Shown here piece by piece: positions 1 through 8,256 of a stretch of DNA of 64,000 bases. The notes beneath the pieces are model-generated. The model saw only the letters and a list, made by a program, of their open reading frames with translations. It was not told the origin of the DNA and ran no database searches. Both the position numbers and the translations under genes were made by a program. The stretch is from Chromobacterium piscinae. GTDB lineage: Bacteria; Pseudomonadota; Gammaproteobacteria; Burkholderiales; Chromobacteriaceae. Location: assembly GCF_021129175.1 (NCBI RefSeq), contig NZ_JAJOHV010000020.1, positions 62,001-126,000 of the forward strand, written 5' to 3'. How positions within the stretch are numbered: the first letter of the stretch is position 1; each line of letters starts with the position of its first letter.

Positions 1-659
1 AGCACGGACTGTTCGACATCACGCTGCGCTTCGTCAGCGAGGATGAAGGTCAGGGCGTCGCCCTGCCCTATGTCGAAATCCATGTCGACAATCTCGCCAC
101 CGAAGAACAGGCCGTTTGGCGCGCGGAAACCCGCGTGGATGACGAGGGGCGCATCTGGGTCGGGAAGCGCACGCTGGACGAGAACGTGCTGCCGGCAATG
201 CCGTTCGACGAACTGTCCTTTACCGACAACGCCGAGTTCCGCGAAGAACTGGCGCGCGTCTGGCATGAGGACTTGCCGCAGCTGCGTCCGCTGATCGAGG
301 CCTGGTTCCACCATGGCGGCGAGATCGGCGCTGTCAACGAGCCTGCGCATTACGGCGACGCGGAGCGGGTACAGCAGATGTGCGACCGTTACGCGGAAAT
401 CGTCCGCCGCGAGCAGGCCCAGCTGTCGCGGATGTTCAGCGATGATGAGCTGCGCTTGATCGCCGGCGTGATCGCGGGCATCCATTTCGACAGCGCCGCC
501 TCCTGCCGCGGCGTCTGGCTGGCGGTGGAAGCCAGAATCATCGAAGACGAACTGGACCAGCAGCACCAGATCGACGCCGACGCGCTGCTTTCCAAGATGA
601 AGGGGCTGAGTTACGCGCAAGAAGTGGCGCTAATCGAGGCCTTGTCTCCGCTGAACTGA
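1..659 (+). CDS. Hypothetical protein, 5' end outside window
   Basis: The reading frame is open from base 3 to the TGA at 657-659, giving 218 visible residues; the start lies upstream of the window. The internal ATG at 135 is probably not the start because the open frame continues unbroken through it with similar composition. The visible part is soluble, acidic and mostly helical in character, with no signal peptide, membrane segment or metal motif that I can see. I do not recognise the family. About 180 nt separate it from the next gene, so it is probably the last gene of its transcript. Function cannot be assigned. Confidence 0.75.
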   Translation, partial: HGLFDITLRFVSEDEGQGVALPYVEIHVDNLATEEQAVWRAETRVDDEGRIWVGKRTLDENVLPAMPFDELSFTDNAEFREELARVWHEDLPQLRPLIEAWFHHGGEIGAVNEPAHYGDAERVQQMCDRYAEIVRREQAQLSRMFSDDELRLIAGVIAGIHFDSAASCRGVWLAVEARIIEDELDQQHQIDADALLSKMKGLSYAQEVALIEALSPLN

Positions 660-839
660 CATCCCTCCAGTCTCGCCAGCGCGTCGCGCCGGCGAGACTG
701 CCATGTCCTTGCCAAACCATCAGCATCAGCAAAAATTCGTGCGAGTCTGGACCATTGGACAGGTCTCTCTCAAATTCGGCCATCTACGCTCATTCAAGAG
801 CGCAGCCCGGAAACCAGACTGTTCCAAAGGGAGAGACGC

Positions 840-1793
840 ATGAAGCTGCTGGCAAGCCTGCTGAACCGCATATTGTTGCTGATGGCCGCCCTGGCGGCCT
901 CATCCACGTGGGCGGCTTTGCCGACCACGGCAAATGCGGCATCTCGCCCCACCGGCGTGCCGCAGAACTACCTCATTACGCCTTTTGGCTACTTCCACCC
1001 CTCCTGCGTCCGCGAAGTGGCGGACGGCGCAAGGCTCATGGATGCCGATGCTCCGCCCGCCTGCGCCAGCCGCGCGCATTTCGATGCGCAAGGAAAGGCC
1101 GCAGCGGCGACCGGCCCCACGACAAAGACTCCGCGCGCGGCGAATTCTTTAGCGGCAATCAACGGCTGGGTGGAGGATTCGGAGTTGGTCGCCACGTCCC
1201 CTTATGCCGGAATCAACGCCAGCTGGCAGGTTCCCGCCGCGCCGGCAAGCCGCGGCGGACAAGTGGTCTATTTCTTTCCCGGCCTGCAGGACAGCCACAG
1301 TGTGCAAAGCATTCTGCAGCCGGTGCTGGGTTGGAATGCCTTCGGCGACCAGGCCTGGACGATCGCCAGCTGGAATTGCTGCAGAAACGGCGCGGCGAAC
1401 TACAGTACGCCTCGCACGGTAAGCAGCGGCGACTTGATCACAGGCCGGGTCTGGCATGACTGCGCGGCTGGCGCGGCCGCTTGCGGCTCCTGGAATGTGG
1501 AGACGCGCGACGCCACGCAAAATACGCTGACCACGCTGAGCCATACCAGCAATTATGGCCAGAGTTTCAATTGGGCATTTGGCGGCGTGCTGGAAGTGTA
1601 CGGCGTCGCCAATTGCCAAAACTATCCGGCCGACGGAGTAATCAGTTTCAGCAGCATCCAGCTGTTGGATATCAACAAACAGATCATTTCAAACCCAGCC
1701 TCGCTTGCCTGGAGCGCAAACGTTCTGCAGCAAGGGGGCGGCTGCAACTACCACGCGGCCGCCAGCGCCGCTACTACCGCGCTCAGCTATTGA
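840..1793 (+). CDS. Exported cysteine-rich protein of unknown function
   Basis: A 317-residue protein with a classical Sec signal peptide (positive MKLL start, hydrophobic core to about residue 25, likely AxA cleavage near STWA-ALP). A GGGAGAG ribosome site lies just ahead of the ATG. The mature part contains eight cysteines, including an adjacent CC pair in the segment ASWNCCRNGAANYS, so several disulfides are plausible. Other landmarks are FGYFHPSCVREV near residue 50 and a Trp/Gly-rich stretch VVYFFPGLQDSHSVQSILQP around residues 142-161. I believe similar secreted proteins occur in fungi and actinomycetes, but this is memory only and no enzymatic activity is known to me. It is probably monocistronic, with its own terminator. 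Confidence 0.8.
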   Translation: MKLLASLLNRILLLMAALAASSTWAALPTTANAASRPTGVPQNYLITPFGYFHPSCVREVADGARLMDADAPPACASRAHFDAQGKAAAATGPTTKTPRAANSLAAINGWVEDSELVATSPYAGINASWQVPAAPASRGGQVVYFFPGLQDSHSVQSILQPVLGWNAFGDQAWTIASWNCCRNGAANYSTPRTVSSGDLITGRVWHDCAAGAAACGSWNVETRDATQNTLTTLSHTSNYGQSFNWAFGGVLEVYGVANCQNYPADGVISFSSIQLLDINKQIISNPASLAWSANVLQQGGGCNYHAAASAATTALSY

Positions 1794-1815
1794 CATCGCG
1801 CATTTCGACTTTGCC

Positions 1816-1858
1816 GCCGCCGTGGTTATGCAGCCCCCTGTCGCCATGGCGGTTTTTT
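1816..1858 (+). terminator. Intrinsic terminator after the exported protein gene
   Basis: Arms CCGCCGTGG and CCATGGCGG (one mismatch) are separated by about 19 nt and followed by TTTTTT. The T run overlaps the last codons of the convergent minus-strand gene. Confidence 0.6.
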
Positions 1859-2549
1859 ATTCTTCCTTGCCCGCATCCTGACGGGCATAGACCATGCGTC
1901 CGGCGCCGTCATCGACCTCTAGCTTGCCGTCTTTCCGCACCGTCAGGATCAGGTTCTGGAATGGCGGCTGCCTCAGATAGGCGGCATCGTCGACGGCGAA
2001 GGCGGCCAAACGCTGGGCGGAGCGCTCCTCGGGCACGTCGAACCATTGCGGCTGATCCTTGCCGCCATTCCGGCGCAAGCCCGCTTTGCTCCAAGCCTCT
2101 CCCTTAGGCGCGCTGACCATGGCGTCGCCATTGCGGTCGGTGACGGCCGCCAGCACCTTGCCGGATCGGCTTTGAAAGCTGACCTCCACGCCGGCCATCG
2201 GGCCTACGCCGGGCATGCCAACGATCGCCAGCCAGCTTCCCTCTTCCGCAGGCCGGCGAATGCGAAACTCCTCATCGCGGAACGGACGGAAAACCGGCGC
2301 CTTTTCCGGCGCGGCGCTATGCAGCTCCACCTTGCCGCCTTGCGCTTTCCAGTTTCCTTGGGCGTACTGATCGACGGCGCCGTAACTCATTCCCCATTCG
2401 AAGCTGCCATCCGGCTTCAGCAACAGCTCCGCGCCGACCTCCCTCACGTCCTGCAGGTAGTAATGCCCGCTCAGAGGCGGCGCTTCCGGGCTCGCGGCCG
2501 AAGCTAGGCCGCACCATGCCAACATGCACGTCAATATCGTTTTTTTCAT
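1857..2549 (-). CDS. Periplasmic or secreted hypothetical protein
   Basis: 230 residues with an N-terminal signal peptide (MKKTI, hydrophobic core, cleavage likely after LASA). The remainder is a soluble, beta-rich looking domain with no cysteine in the mature protein and no catalytic motif that I can name. The segment GHYYLQDVREVGAELLLKPD followed by GSFEWGMSYGAVDQYAQGNW resembles the small beta-barrel-like proteins that report a molecule's property with a repeated LxxDGxFxW pattern, but I cannot assign a family. It is transcribed alone, convergent with the preceding exported protein. Function unknown. Confidence 0.8.
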   Translation of the reverse strand: MKKTILTCMLAWCGLASAASPEAPPLSGHYYLQDVREVGAELLLKPDGSFEWGMSYGAVDQYAQGNWKAQGGKVELHSAAPEKAPVFRPFRDEEFRIRRPAEEGSWLAIVGMPGVGPMAGVEVSFQSRSGKVLAAVTDRNGDAMVSAPKGEAWSKAGLRRNGGKDQPQWFDVPEERSAQRLAAFAVDDAAYLRQPPFQNLILTVRKDGKLEVDDGAGRMVYARQDAGKEE

Positions 2550-2642
2550 TGCCGGCTCCGAAATGATGAGGTGGAAATTCTATCGCAGTCGGCAGGCATT
2601 CCGAATTTGGCGTTGCCATTCTTTTGGCAAGAGGATGTCTGA

Positions 2643-2674
2643 GTAGAAAAAAGCCCCGGCCAGAAGGTCGGGGC
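2643..2674 (-). terminator. Intrinsic terminator of the rluF-linked operon
   Basis: On the minus strand a GCCCCG...CGGGGC stem is followed by TTTTTTC. It lies about 110 nt beyond the stop codon of the gene at 2787-3782, leaving an unusually long structured 3' region between them. Confidence 0.75.
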
Positions 2675-2786
2675 AGATTCAACCGACCGCCCTGAGGCCG
2701 ATTGAAACTTGTTCCATATTCAGCATAGTCCGTCTGCGGGCGGTCGTAATGGTTTTGGCAAACGGAGCTGCCCGGCCCGGGGCTTG
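2675..2786 (-). other. Structured 3' untranslated region, possible sRNA
   Basis: Between the stop codon at 2787 and the terminator lie perfect 9-bp inverted arms CGACCGCCC (2684-2692) and GGGCGGTCG (2738-2746) enclosing a 45-nt AU-richer loop. No credible reading frame is present. A long stem plus terminator at an mRNA 3' end is a common layout for 3'-UTR-derived small RNAs, but there is no direct evidence of one here. Confidence 0.35.
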
Positions 2787-3782
2787 TCAATCACGAAATT
2801 GCCGGCGGAGTTCGGCAATGCTCTCCCGGTGAATCTTCACCGGCATCAGCGCCCTGCGGGTTGGCCGCTCCCGGCCCAGAACAAGCTCTTCCAGCTGCAA
2901 TGTGGTCGCGCCATCTTCGCCGGCCTCGCATTTGATGCCCATTCGATTGAGGCGCAGCGTCACGTTCTCCAGGCTGAAGTAGTCGCCGGGGTGCTCAAGC
3001 ACATGGCGAACCGTATCCAGAGCCCCTTCCAGACTATTCAATTCCCGCAGGCTTTCCAGTTGCGGGCGCACTTCTGAAAGGCGCTTGTCCAGCTCGGCCA
3101 GCGTATCAGGGAGATCGTCGCCGCCCTGCCCATCCACCACGATCCGCGACGGGGATTGCAGCGTCAGTCTGCGCAATTGCAGGCGCCCCAATTCCGCCTC
3201 CAGCTGGAGTCGGGTCTGCTCCAGCAATCCAAGCTGCCGGGCGATGACCGCCGTCAGTACGTGCAGCGCTCGCTCCCCGGACTGTGTGCGAAACGCCTCC
3301 TCGCTGGCGCAGGGCAGCTGCAATCCATGGCAGTCGAAGCTGACGACGATTTGGGCGACATCGTTGCGCAGCTCGCCATTTTCCATGGCGACGCCGAATC
3401 TGGCGGTTTCGCTGCGCTGCATGGTCATCAGCGCCCAGGCTTCATCACCATTCAAGGCTGATGAGAAAAACGCCCGCAAGGACTCGCTGCCCTCAAGGAC
3501 GTCGAGCAGACTGGATGGGCCGGCGAACAGCAGGCCCAGCCTTGGATCGCGAGCGAAACTCTGTAGCGACAATTCCAGCGCCGGGGGCAGTTTGTCGCTC
3601 AGCGTGGCGAGGTAGGACTGGGCGATACGCATGCCAGGCATCAGTGCATGCTGATGCCCCGGCAGCAGGCAAAGCCGTCGGTCGCAAGCCTCCAGCAATT
3701 GCTCGATCTCCAGCGCCAGCTCTCGAGCCTGTTGCCGGCTGGCCGCATCCCATCCCAGCTTGCGCAACAAAAACTCGAACAT
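2787..3782 (-). CDS. Hypothetical coiled-coil protein downstream of rluF
   Basis: About 331 residues, soluble, rich in Leu, Glu, Gln and Arg, with helical and probably coiled-coil stretches around residues 175-265. There is no signal peptide and no recognised domain. The frame has ATG codons at 3788 and 3782; a GGGAGG ribosome site touches the first ATG and lies 6 nt before the second, so I use 3782. It follows rluF by 20 nt on the same strand and is therefore likely cotranscribed. Function unknown; the neighbour gives only a weak hint of a link to ribosome or RNA biology. Confidence 0.75.
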   Translation of the reverse strand: MFEFLLRKLGWDAASRQQARELALEIEQLLEACDRRLCLLPGHQHALMPGMRIAQSYLATLSDKLPPALELSLQSFARDPRLGLLFAGPSSLLDVLEGSESLRAFFSSALNGDEAWALMTMQRSETARFGVAMENGELRNDVAQIVVSFDCHGLQLPCASEEAFRTQSGERALHVLTAVIARQLGLLEQTRLQLEAELGRLQLRRLTLQSPSRIVVDGQGGDDLPDTLAELDKRLSEVRPQLESLRELNSLEGALDTVRHVLEHPGDYFSLENVTLRLNRMGIKCEAGEDGATTLQLEELVLGRERPTRRALMPVKIHRESIAELRRQFRD

Positions 3783-3802
3783 GCTCATCCTCCCGCGGCC
3801 AG

Positions 3803-4531
3803 TCAGAATTGCTCGTCATCCCGAAGATAGCGCCATTGCCCGGTGGGAAGGTTGCCCAGCTTGACCCTGCCGATAGAAATGCGCTTCAGTCCGACCACTC
3901 TCAGTCCGACCAGTTCGCACATACGACGAATCTGGCGCTTCTTACCTTCGCGCAGAACGAAGCGCAGCTGATCATCGTTCTGCCAGCTGACTTTGGCGGG
4001 AAGCAGCTTTTTGCCATCCAGAGACAGTCCGTGGTTGAGCAACTTCAGGCCGTCAGCCGACAGCTCTCCTTCGACGCGCACCAAGTACTCCTTTTCCACC
4101 TCGGAATGCTCGCCGATCAGCTGTTTGGCGATGCGGCCATCCTGGGTCAGCACCAGCAGGCCGACGGAGTCGATGTCCAGGCGGCCGGCCGGGGCCAGGC
4201 CGCGCAGGTGCGACGGCTGGAAGCGCTTGTGGCTGCCATCCTCGGCCCAGCGGTTTTCCGGCTTCACCAATGCGGCGGCAGGCAGATAACCATCCTCGGC
4301 CTGGCCGGAGACGTAGCCGACCGGCTTGTTCAGCAGGATGGTCACGCGCGCGGATTGCGCATCCTGCGCCTTCCTGTCGACCTCTATCTGATTGTGCGGC
4401 AGGACTTTCTGGCCCAGGATGGCCACTTCGCCATCCACTTTGACCCAGCCCTGCTCGATATAGCTGTCGGCTTCGCGGCGCGAACACAGCCCTAATTCGG
4501 CCATTCGCTTGGACAGTCGTACAGGTTCCAT
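3803..4531 (-). CDS. rluF: 23S rRNA pseudouridine synthase RluF-type
   Basis: Member of the RsuA/RluB/E/F family, which converts a uridine in structured rRNA to pseudouridine. An S4 RNA-binding domain occupies about residues 1-60 ([18 protein letters not shown]), followed by the synthase domain with the catalytic-Asp motif [13 protein letters not shown] and the family signature [13 protein letters not shown]. The ending [12 protein letters not shown] matches the RluF subtype rather than RsuA. At 242 residues it lacks the basic C-terminal tail of the E. coli enzyme (290 residues). RluF acts on U2604 of 23S rRNA in E. coli; the exact site here is inferred. RluB or RluE specificity cannot be excluded. 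Confidence 0.88.
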   Translation of the reverse strand: MEPVRLSKRMAELGLCSRREADSYIEQGWVKVDGEVAILGQKVLPHNQIEVDRKAQDAQSARVTILLNKPVGYVSGQAEDGYLPAAALVKPENRWAEDGSHKRFQPSHLRGLAPAGRLDIDSVGLLVLTQDGRIAKQLIGEHSEVEKEYLVRVEGELSADGLKLLNHGLSLDGKKLLPAKVSWQNDDQLRFVLREGKKRQIRRMCELVGLRVVGLKRISIGRVKLGNLPTGQWRYLRDDEQF

Positions 4532-4671
4532 TTGGTCTTTCCGTAATGAAAAAGCGGGCTCCGGGCACGCATTCGCGCATGGAGACCGCCATTGAATCGA
4601 CCATCATTGTAAGAGATTGCCGCCCGGCTGACCATGCGGGGCGGCAAATTTGACCAGTTGCACGGCTGGTT

Positions 4672-5301
4672 TCAGGCCGGCACCGCCGGCGTGGACGGCG
4701 GCGCGCTTGCCGGGCCGCTCGCTTGCTGCGCCGGGATGGGAGCGGCCTGCGCAGCTATGGCTCCACCCTCCCTGGACTTCATACCGACGTAGGTGGCGCT
4801 GCTCAGGCCCAAAACAACCAGCCAGCTTGCATCTATCGGGTAGAAGCTTTGCAGTTGCACCGATTTGTACAAAAACGCGACGCCTATGCCAACATTGGCC
4901 AGCAGGGCCTGGTAACGATGGATGGACACGCCCTGCCCGTCGTCCAGCACGTCCTGCAGCCAGCCGCGCGAACGTTGCGCCGATGCCGGAATTGCGCCCG
5001 AAGGAGCGTCTATCAAGGAGGCCGCGCCGGAGGTGGCTACGCTGATGCCCAGCAACCCCAGCAGCTCAAGCGTGGGCGCGGGCAGATTGTTGGTGGTGAG
5101 CAGCGTCCAGCCGGCAATCACGGCGACCAGAAAGGTCCACCAGATCAATTGGCTGCGCGCCAGGCTGAAGGTTTGCTGTCCATTGACGACTCCCGGCACG
5201 AGCGGGCCGCGATCGCGCAGGATGTCCGTTTTCCAGACGACGGCGGCGAACAGCGCGATGACAAGCGCCGAGTAGAGTACGGCATAGCCTTGCATGGTCA
5301 T
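4672..5301 (-). CDS. Small multi-span membrane protein of unknown function
   Basis: About 209 residues with around four hydrophobic spans (residues 4-22, 55-75, 80-95 and 140-175) and a Pro/Ala-rich hydrophilic tail. I start it at the ATG at 5301 because GGGAG lies 5 nt upstream; a longer in-frame extension to 5334 has no ribosome site. No transporter or enzyme signature is visible. It stands alone between rluF and the KfrA-like gene, with the same orientation as both. Function unknown. Confidence 0.7.
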   Translation of the reverse strand: MTMQGYAVLYSALVIALFAAVVWKTDILRDRGPLVPGVVNGQQTFSLARSQLIWWTFLVAVIAGWTLLTTNNLPAPTLELLGLLGISVATSGAASLIDAPSGAIPASAQRSRGWLQDVLDDGQGVSIHRYQALLANVGIGVAFLYKSVQLQSFYPIDASWLVVLGLSSATYVGMKSREGGAIAAQAAPIPAQQASGPASAPPSTPAVPA

Positions 5302-5399
5302 ATCGACTCCCTGATGTGAGTGGGCGAAACTCATTCAGCATAGACAAGGGCTGCGCGATTTCTGTCGACCCGGCCTGTTCCGACGGACAGGCGGCTTGG

Positions 5400-6446
5400 T
5401 CAGTCCGCTAGCTGCTCGCCGAGCCAGTCGCGCAGGGTTTGCTCAGGCGCCGGCCGGCTTCCCGCATCCCAGGCCGCGCACGCCCGCTCCATGCCTCTGG
5501 CGCGCTCCTGCCTGCTCCGCTCTTCCAGGCGGGCGCATCGCGCGGCTAGCTCCTGCAACTGAGCGCTGCCGGCATCCAGCGCCTGCTGTCGAGTCAGAGC
5601 CTCTTGTCGCAAGCTTTCCTCTCTTTGCGCCATCAGTTCCAGCCGCGCCTGCAGCCCGCCGTTTTCCCGCTCCCGTTCCAGCAGGCGTTCGCGCCACAGA
5701 TTCTCCACTGCTGCGGCATCTTGTCGAGCCTGGCTTAGCGCGTCCTCCAGTTTTTGCGTTTGCAGCTTCATGTCCCGGCGCTCTTCCTCCACTTGCTGAT
5801 ACAGCCTGACGCGCAGGCCCTCCAGTCGCTCGTAGGCAAGCGCCTCTTTGCGCTCCGATTCGTCCCGCTCGGCCTGCAGTTGCTGCTGATGTTGGTTTTC
5901 CTGCTCCTCCAACTGCTCATTTGCGCGCTTACGCTCCTGCCTCAGCTCGTCGCGGAGTTGTGCGGCTGAGCCTTGCAGCTCCGCCCGCTCCTTTTCCAGC
6001 GACTCGGTCAGCAGTTTCTCCCGTTGCAGCTGGCTGTCCAGCTCAACTTGGCGCGCGGCGCGCAACTCCAGTTCGTGTCGCAACGACTGCGTCTCGGCCT
6101 CGGCCAACTCGTGCTTGTGCGCCAGATCTGCCAGCTGCTTGTTCAGTGCTTTCGCCTCGGCCTCTGCCTCCTCGCGAACCGAGGCCAGCTGTTGATCGGC
6201 TTCGTCGCAAGCTTTCTGCCATATCTGATCAAAGGCTTCGGCCAGCGCGGGGGGCCAGTCGGGTCTTCTCGAGGAGACGGCTACTTTGCTCAGAAACTCT
6301 TGCCGCCATGTTTTCAGCGTATTGTTGATGGTGGTGTTGGAGCCGCTACCGAGGCGGGCGCGGACATCCACCACGGTGGGCCAGGCCCCCTCCGCTACCA
6401 GTTCGAACGCCGCCTGGCGTATCCGCGAATAAATATCGGCCGTCAC
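5400..6446 (-). CDS. KfrA-like DNA-binding coiled-coil protein
   Basis: The N-terminus matches the KfrA/plasmid replication-region DNA-binding domain (TADIYSRIRQAAFELVAEG, then WPTVVDVRARLGSGSNTTIN), a helix-turn-helix module found in plasmid KfrA and in chromosomal relatives. From about residue 75 to the C-terminus there is an almost continuous heptad-rich coiled coil of Gln, Glu, Arg, Leu and Ala, typical of KfrA filaments. I prefer the GTG at 6446, preceded by GGAAAG, over the TTG at 6497, which has no ribosome site. KfrA of RK2 represses its own promoter; the AT-rich region just upstream would suit that. Chromosome or nucleoid organisation, or simple autoregulation, are the likely roles. 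Confidence 0.75.
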   Translation of the reverse strand: MTADIYSRIRQAAFELVAEGAWPTVVDVRARLGSGSNTTINNTLKTWRQEFLSKVAVSSRRPDWPPALAEAFDQIWQKACDEADQQLASVREEAEAEAKALNKQLADLAHKHELAEAETQSLRHELELRAARQVELDSQLQREKLLTESLEKERAELQGSAAQLRDELRQERKRANEQLEEQENQHQQQLQAERDESERKEALAYERLEGLRVRLYQQVEEERRDMKLQTQKLEDALSQARQDAAAVENLWRERLLERERENGGLQARLELMAQREESLRQEALTRQQALDAGSAQLQELAARCARLEERSRQERARGMERACAAWDAGSRPAPEQTLRDWLGEQLAD

Positions 6447-6497
6447 TTTGGCTTTCCTTTGCGCACTCTTATTTGGGCTGAAGTGTAGCAGATTCAA

Positions 6498-6593
6498 ATT
6501 GGTAAATATATTACGTATAACATTTTAAATTTATCAAATTCTATAAATTTTTCCTATAATTATACTTATCGGAATATTGAAGGGCGCATCTCG
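6498..6593. promoter_or_regulatory. AT-rich divergent regulatory region upstream of kfrA-like gene
   Basis: The stretch 6500-6575 is about 80% A+T, in sharp contrast to the surrounding GC-rich DNA. It contains the palindrome TACGTA within TATTACGTATAAC on the KfrA-like gene side and a consensus -10 hexamer TATAAT at 6555-6560 on the plus strand. It could carry the KfrA-type autoregulatory operator and promoters in both directions. The rest of the non-coding interval (6891-6998) shows nothing I can name. Confidence 0.4.
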
Positions 6594-6890
6594 ATGAAAA
6601 TGGCCATGCCAACAAGCCCTACTCGATGCAAAATCATTGCCTGGTCCATACCGGCCCTCCTCTCCCTCATGGACGCGTGGCGGCACTGCGCGCCTCCGCA
6701 CATAAAGAAGGTACGCCAGAGAATGGAAAGAGGGTTTGCTTCTCGACTTGAGCAGGATCGAATGGTCCGGATTGCCGGATGCTCGAGGCTATTTCACGGC
6801 CAGCTGGATGGCTTCGTCATTACTGTCGCGGCAAGCCAAATTTATGGCTTCAGGGAGTTAGGCTCGATTCCGCTTGCTGCGGCGCCCTGA
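6594..6890 (+). CDS. Doubtful 98-residue reading frame
   Basis: An ATG at 6594 is preceded by AAGGG (6580-6584, 9 nt away) and by TATAAT at 6555-6560, which is a sensible promoter and ribosome-site layout. The translated product has no recognisable domain, no signal peptide and an erratic composition, and could be a chance frame or a decayed gene. It is divergent from the KfrA-like gene and convergent with the response-regulator gene. I list it because the initiation signals are good, not because the protein looks convincing. Confidence 0.25.
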   Translation: MKMAMPTSPTRCKIIAWSIPALLSLMDAWRHCAPPHIKKVRQRMERGFASRLEQDRMVRIAGCSRLFHGQLDGFVITVAASQIYGFRELGSIPLAAAP

Positions 6891-6998
6891 CCGCTGTTTG
6901 AAGGCCATGCATAGCGATGCCGGGGAGGGGCGATTAGCCATGCTCGCCGCAGGATGGAATCAGGCAGCATCTTGCTTGGTAGTCATGAGGCTCCGGCG

Positions 6999-8084
6999 CT
7001 ACTCCCGTAGCGCCACATCCCGCAGCCGACGTCCAAGCGCCTCCAGCTCTCTCATCTGTCGGAGTTGCAGCCCGTCCAGCGAGTCTCGCGTCTCGTCCAC
7101 CAGGGCCAGCAAGGATGCCGCCAGAGGCTGGTTGCCCAGCATGTCCTCCATCCGGGCTCGCATCGCACCCACCAGCGCCCGCGCGTCGGCCTGCCCCGCA
7201 CGCTGACTCTCAATGATCGCGGCCAGCGCGGTTCCGGTCTGGCCCAGCCCTGCCGCCACACCGTCCTGGATCATGGCGCTGGCACGCTCTGCCGCGCCCT
7301 CCGCCATCAGGGCCAGATAGTCCTTCAGCTTGCCGCAGCGCTCGATGTCGTACACAGGCATATTGTTGATCAGCAAGGACACCGGTCCGTAATTGAACGC
7401 GCAGCGGCTGTCGTAGCAAACAATGTGTTGCCGCTCCGCGGACAGGTCTTGCAGCAACAACGATTCCAGCTGGCTGTTGCCGGATTCGGAGCTCAGGGTT
7501 TTCACTTCGCCGTTGTCGCGAAATTGCACCGACGCGTCCAGCCCGAACTCCTTGAGCGCGTCCAGCGTGGTCCGCATCAGCTGCCCGGAATCACCCGCCT
7601 GAAACAGCCGACGGAAATACTGCAGGCAAATGCCCAGCGCGCTGCTGTCTGTCATCGCCGACATGGCAACCGACATCGCGCCCCGCGCCTGGCTTTTCAG
7701 CTCATGTATCTCGCGACGGTAGCCTAGAGCCTGCTCCACCTTGCGCACTAGCTCCTGGGGTTGCAATGGCTTGCTGACGAAATCCTCACCTCCCACGCTG
7801 TATGCGGCCAGCCGCTTCACAGGGTCGCTGTGCGCGGAAACGAATATGACATAAGGCTGGAGAGGCAGATCCAGCTGGCGGATGCGCCGGCAGGCTTCGT
7901 ATCCATCCATGCCTTCCATTTCAATGTCCAGCAAGACGATCTCTGGCTTTTCCTCCGCGACCGCTTTCAAGCCCTCTTCGCCGGTGATTTTGCAGGTCAG
8001 TTCCAGCTCCGTCTCGAACAGCATCTGCATGACTTGGCTTACGATCGGGTCGTCATCGATCACCAGCATCCTGTGTTTTTCCAT
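6999..8084 (-). CDS. Response regulator with uncharacterised output region
   Basis: About 361 residues. An N-terminal REC domain (residues 5-120) has the acidic pocket IDDD, the phosphoacceptor Asp in IVLLDIEMEG (Asp53), the Ser of FVSA and the Lys of SKPL, so it should be phosphorylatable. The remaining 240 residues are mostly helical and match no GGDEF, EAL, HD-GYP or DNA-binding domain that I can recognise. The ATG at 8084 has GGTGGG 5 nt upstream and is preferred to the GTG at 8093. It is divergent from a second REC protein at 8257-9021, and no histidine kinase lies nearby, so the partner kinase is elsewhere or hybrid. Confidence 0.82.
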   Translation of the reverse strand: MEKHRMLVIDDDPIVSQVMQMLFETELELTCKITGEEGLKAVAEEKPEIVLLDIEMEGMDGYEACRRIRQLDLPLQPYVIFVSAHSDPVKRLAAYSVGGEDFVSKPLQPQELVRKVEQALGYRREIHELKSQARGAMSVAMSAMTDSSALGICLQYFRRLFQAGDSGQLMRTTLDALKEFGLDASVQFRDNGEVKTLSSESGNSQLESLLLQDLSAERQHIVCYDSRCAFNYGPVSLLINNMPVYDIERCGKLKDYLALMAEGAAERASAMIQDGVAAGLGQTGTALAAIIESQRAGQADARALVGAMRARMEDMLGNQPLAASLLALVDETRDSLDGLQLRQMRELEALGRRLRDVALRE

Positions 8085-8256
8085 TTCGCCCACCCTTTCG
8101 CTTGTCTAAGCTTTAACTCATCGCGTTCGCGGTTCCCGGCCGCAGCGTGGTCCCGGTACTACAGCTATAGCTCTTCCCCCGGCTTGTGGCACCGGCGTCT
8201 GAATGATGCGGACGGCATTTCATCAAAAATGGAACGAACGCTGTTTTGGAGGGCTT

